Made by a program: the position numbers and the translations under genes
The notes under the pieces: model-generated
Told to the model about the DNA's origin: nothing
Database searches by the model: none
Seen by the model: the letters and a program-made list of their open reading frames with translations, nothing else
Shown here: positions 49,954 through 50,036 of the stretch, piece after piece
Layout: each line of letters begins with the position of its first letter
Numbering within the stretch: position 1 is the first letter of the stretch
Origin: Sphingobacterium endophyticum
GTDB lineage: Bacteria > Bacteroidota > Bacteroidia > Sphingobacteriales > Sphingobacteriaceae
Assembly (NCBI RefSeq): GCF_009733535.1
Contig: NZ_SMMI01000024.1
Coordinates: 1 to 50,036, forward strand
Reading direction: 5' to 3'
DNA: 50,036 nt

Positions 49954-50036
49954 TTTTTTATATGTGCAAAAATAATTTTATAATTATCTGATAATCAAAT
50001 AATTAACTTGTTTTTATCGTTTAAATTTTGTATTTT

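Noticed and set aside
1..50036. CRISPR array or insertion sequence
   Set aside because: No regularly spaced repeats, cas-like proteins or transposase genes were seen anywhere in the window.

Overview
The window looks like a chromosomal stretch of a Bacteroidota bacterium, most likely a Sphingobacteriaceae (Sphingobacterium/Pedobacter type). Evidence: AT-rich DNA; several promoters of the Bacteroidota form (TTTG or TTG, about 18-20 bases, TAnnTTTG); a short primary sigma factor; a fused MurF-alanine racemase; the GlmU-like protein known from Bacteroidota; a SusC/ZnuD-type TonB receptor with a carboxypeptidase-regulatory-like N-terminus; and many SKDD-type lipoproteins. Species placement is inference.

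Region 1-5.9 kb is accessory. It opens with the 5'-truncated remnant of a type IIG restriction-modification enzyme, followed by a serine recombinase resembling Bacteroides master invertases. Next comes a decayed copy of the 3' half of a CAU-anticodon tRNA that matches the intact tRNA at 5825-5898 in the same orientation (44 of 48 positions). This is the arrangement left when an element integrates into a tRNA gene. The roughly 4.8 kb between the copies carries an AAA15 ATPase plus RloB pair (AbiL-like anti-phage system), a TlpA-like secreted thioredoxin and several broken reading frames, but no recognisable integrase.

Region 5.9-25.9 kb is mostly core: a HAD phosphatase, ribosomal protein S21, tRNA-Arg, a probable metal (zinc) uptake operon with its own promoter-operator, XerD, an M16 protease, LysS, L31 type B, GlmU-like, TpiA, PrmA, Mpl, the primary sigma factor flanked by two small HTH regulators, Fmt, and a LolC/E-like ABC permease.

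Region 25.9-35.2 kb holds a CPA2 antiporter with a stress-domain-like tail, isocitrate dehydrogenase, two small proteins, catalase-peroxidase KatG, a TlpA-like lipoprotein, a RibD/DHFR-like reductase and a tRNA-Leu/tRNA-Gly pair.

Region 35.2-50 kb holds RecX, divergent MurF-Alr with a DUF502 membrane protein and a histidine-less LytS-like protein, a lipoprotein, a radical SAM protein, polyphosphate kinase, a DJ-1/PfpI plus FMN-reductase cluster, a pentapeptide-repeat protein with a Crp-type regulator, a long RluA-type pseudouridine synthase, an aldo/keto reductase and Dps. KatG, Dps, DJ-1, the flavin reductase and the thioredoxin-like proteins give this half an oxidative-stress flavour.

The best candidate for an unusual system is the tRNA-bounded defence segment at the left end. 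The best regulatory observation is the inverted repeat inside the promoter of the metal-uptake operon.
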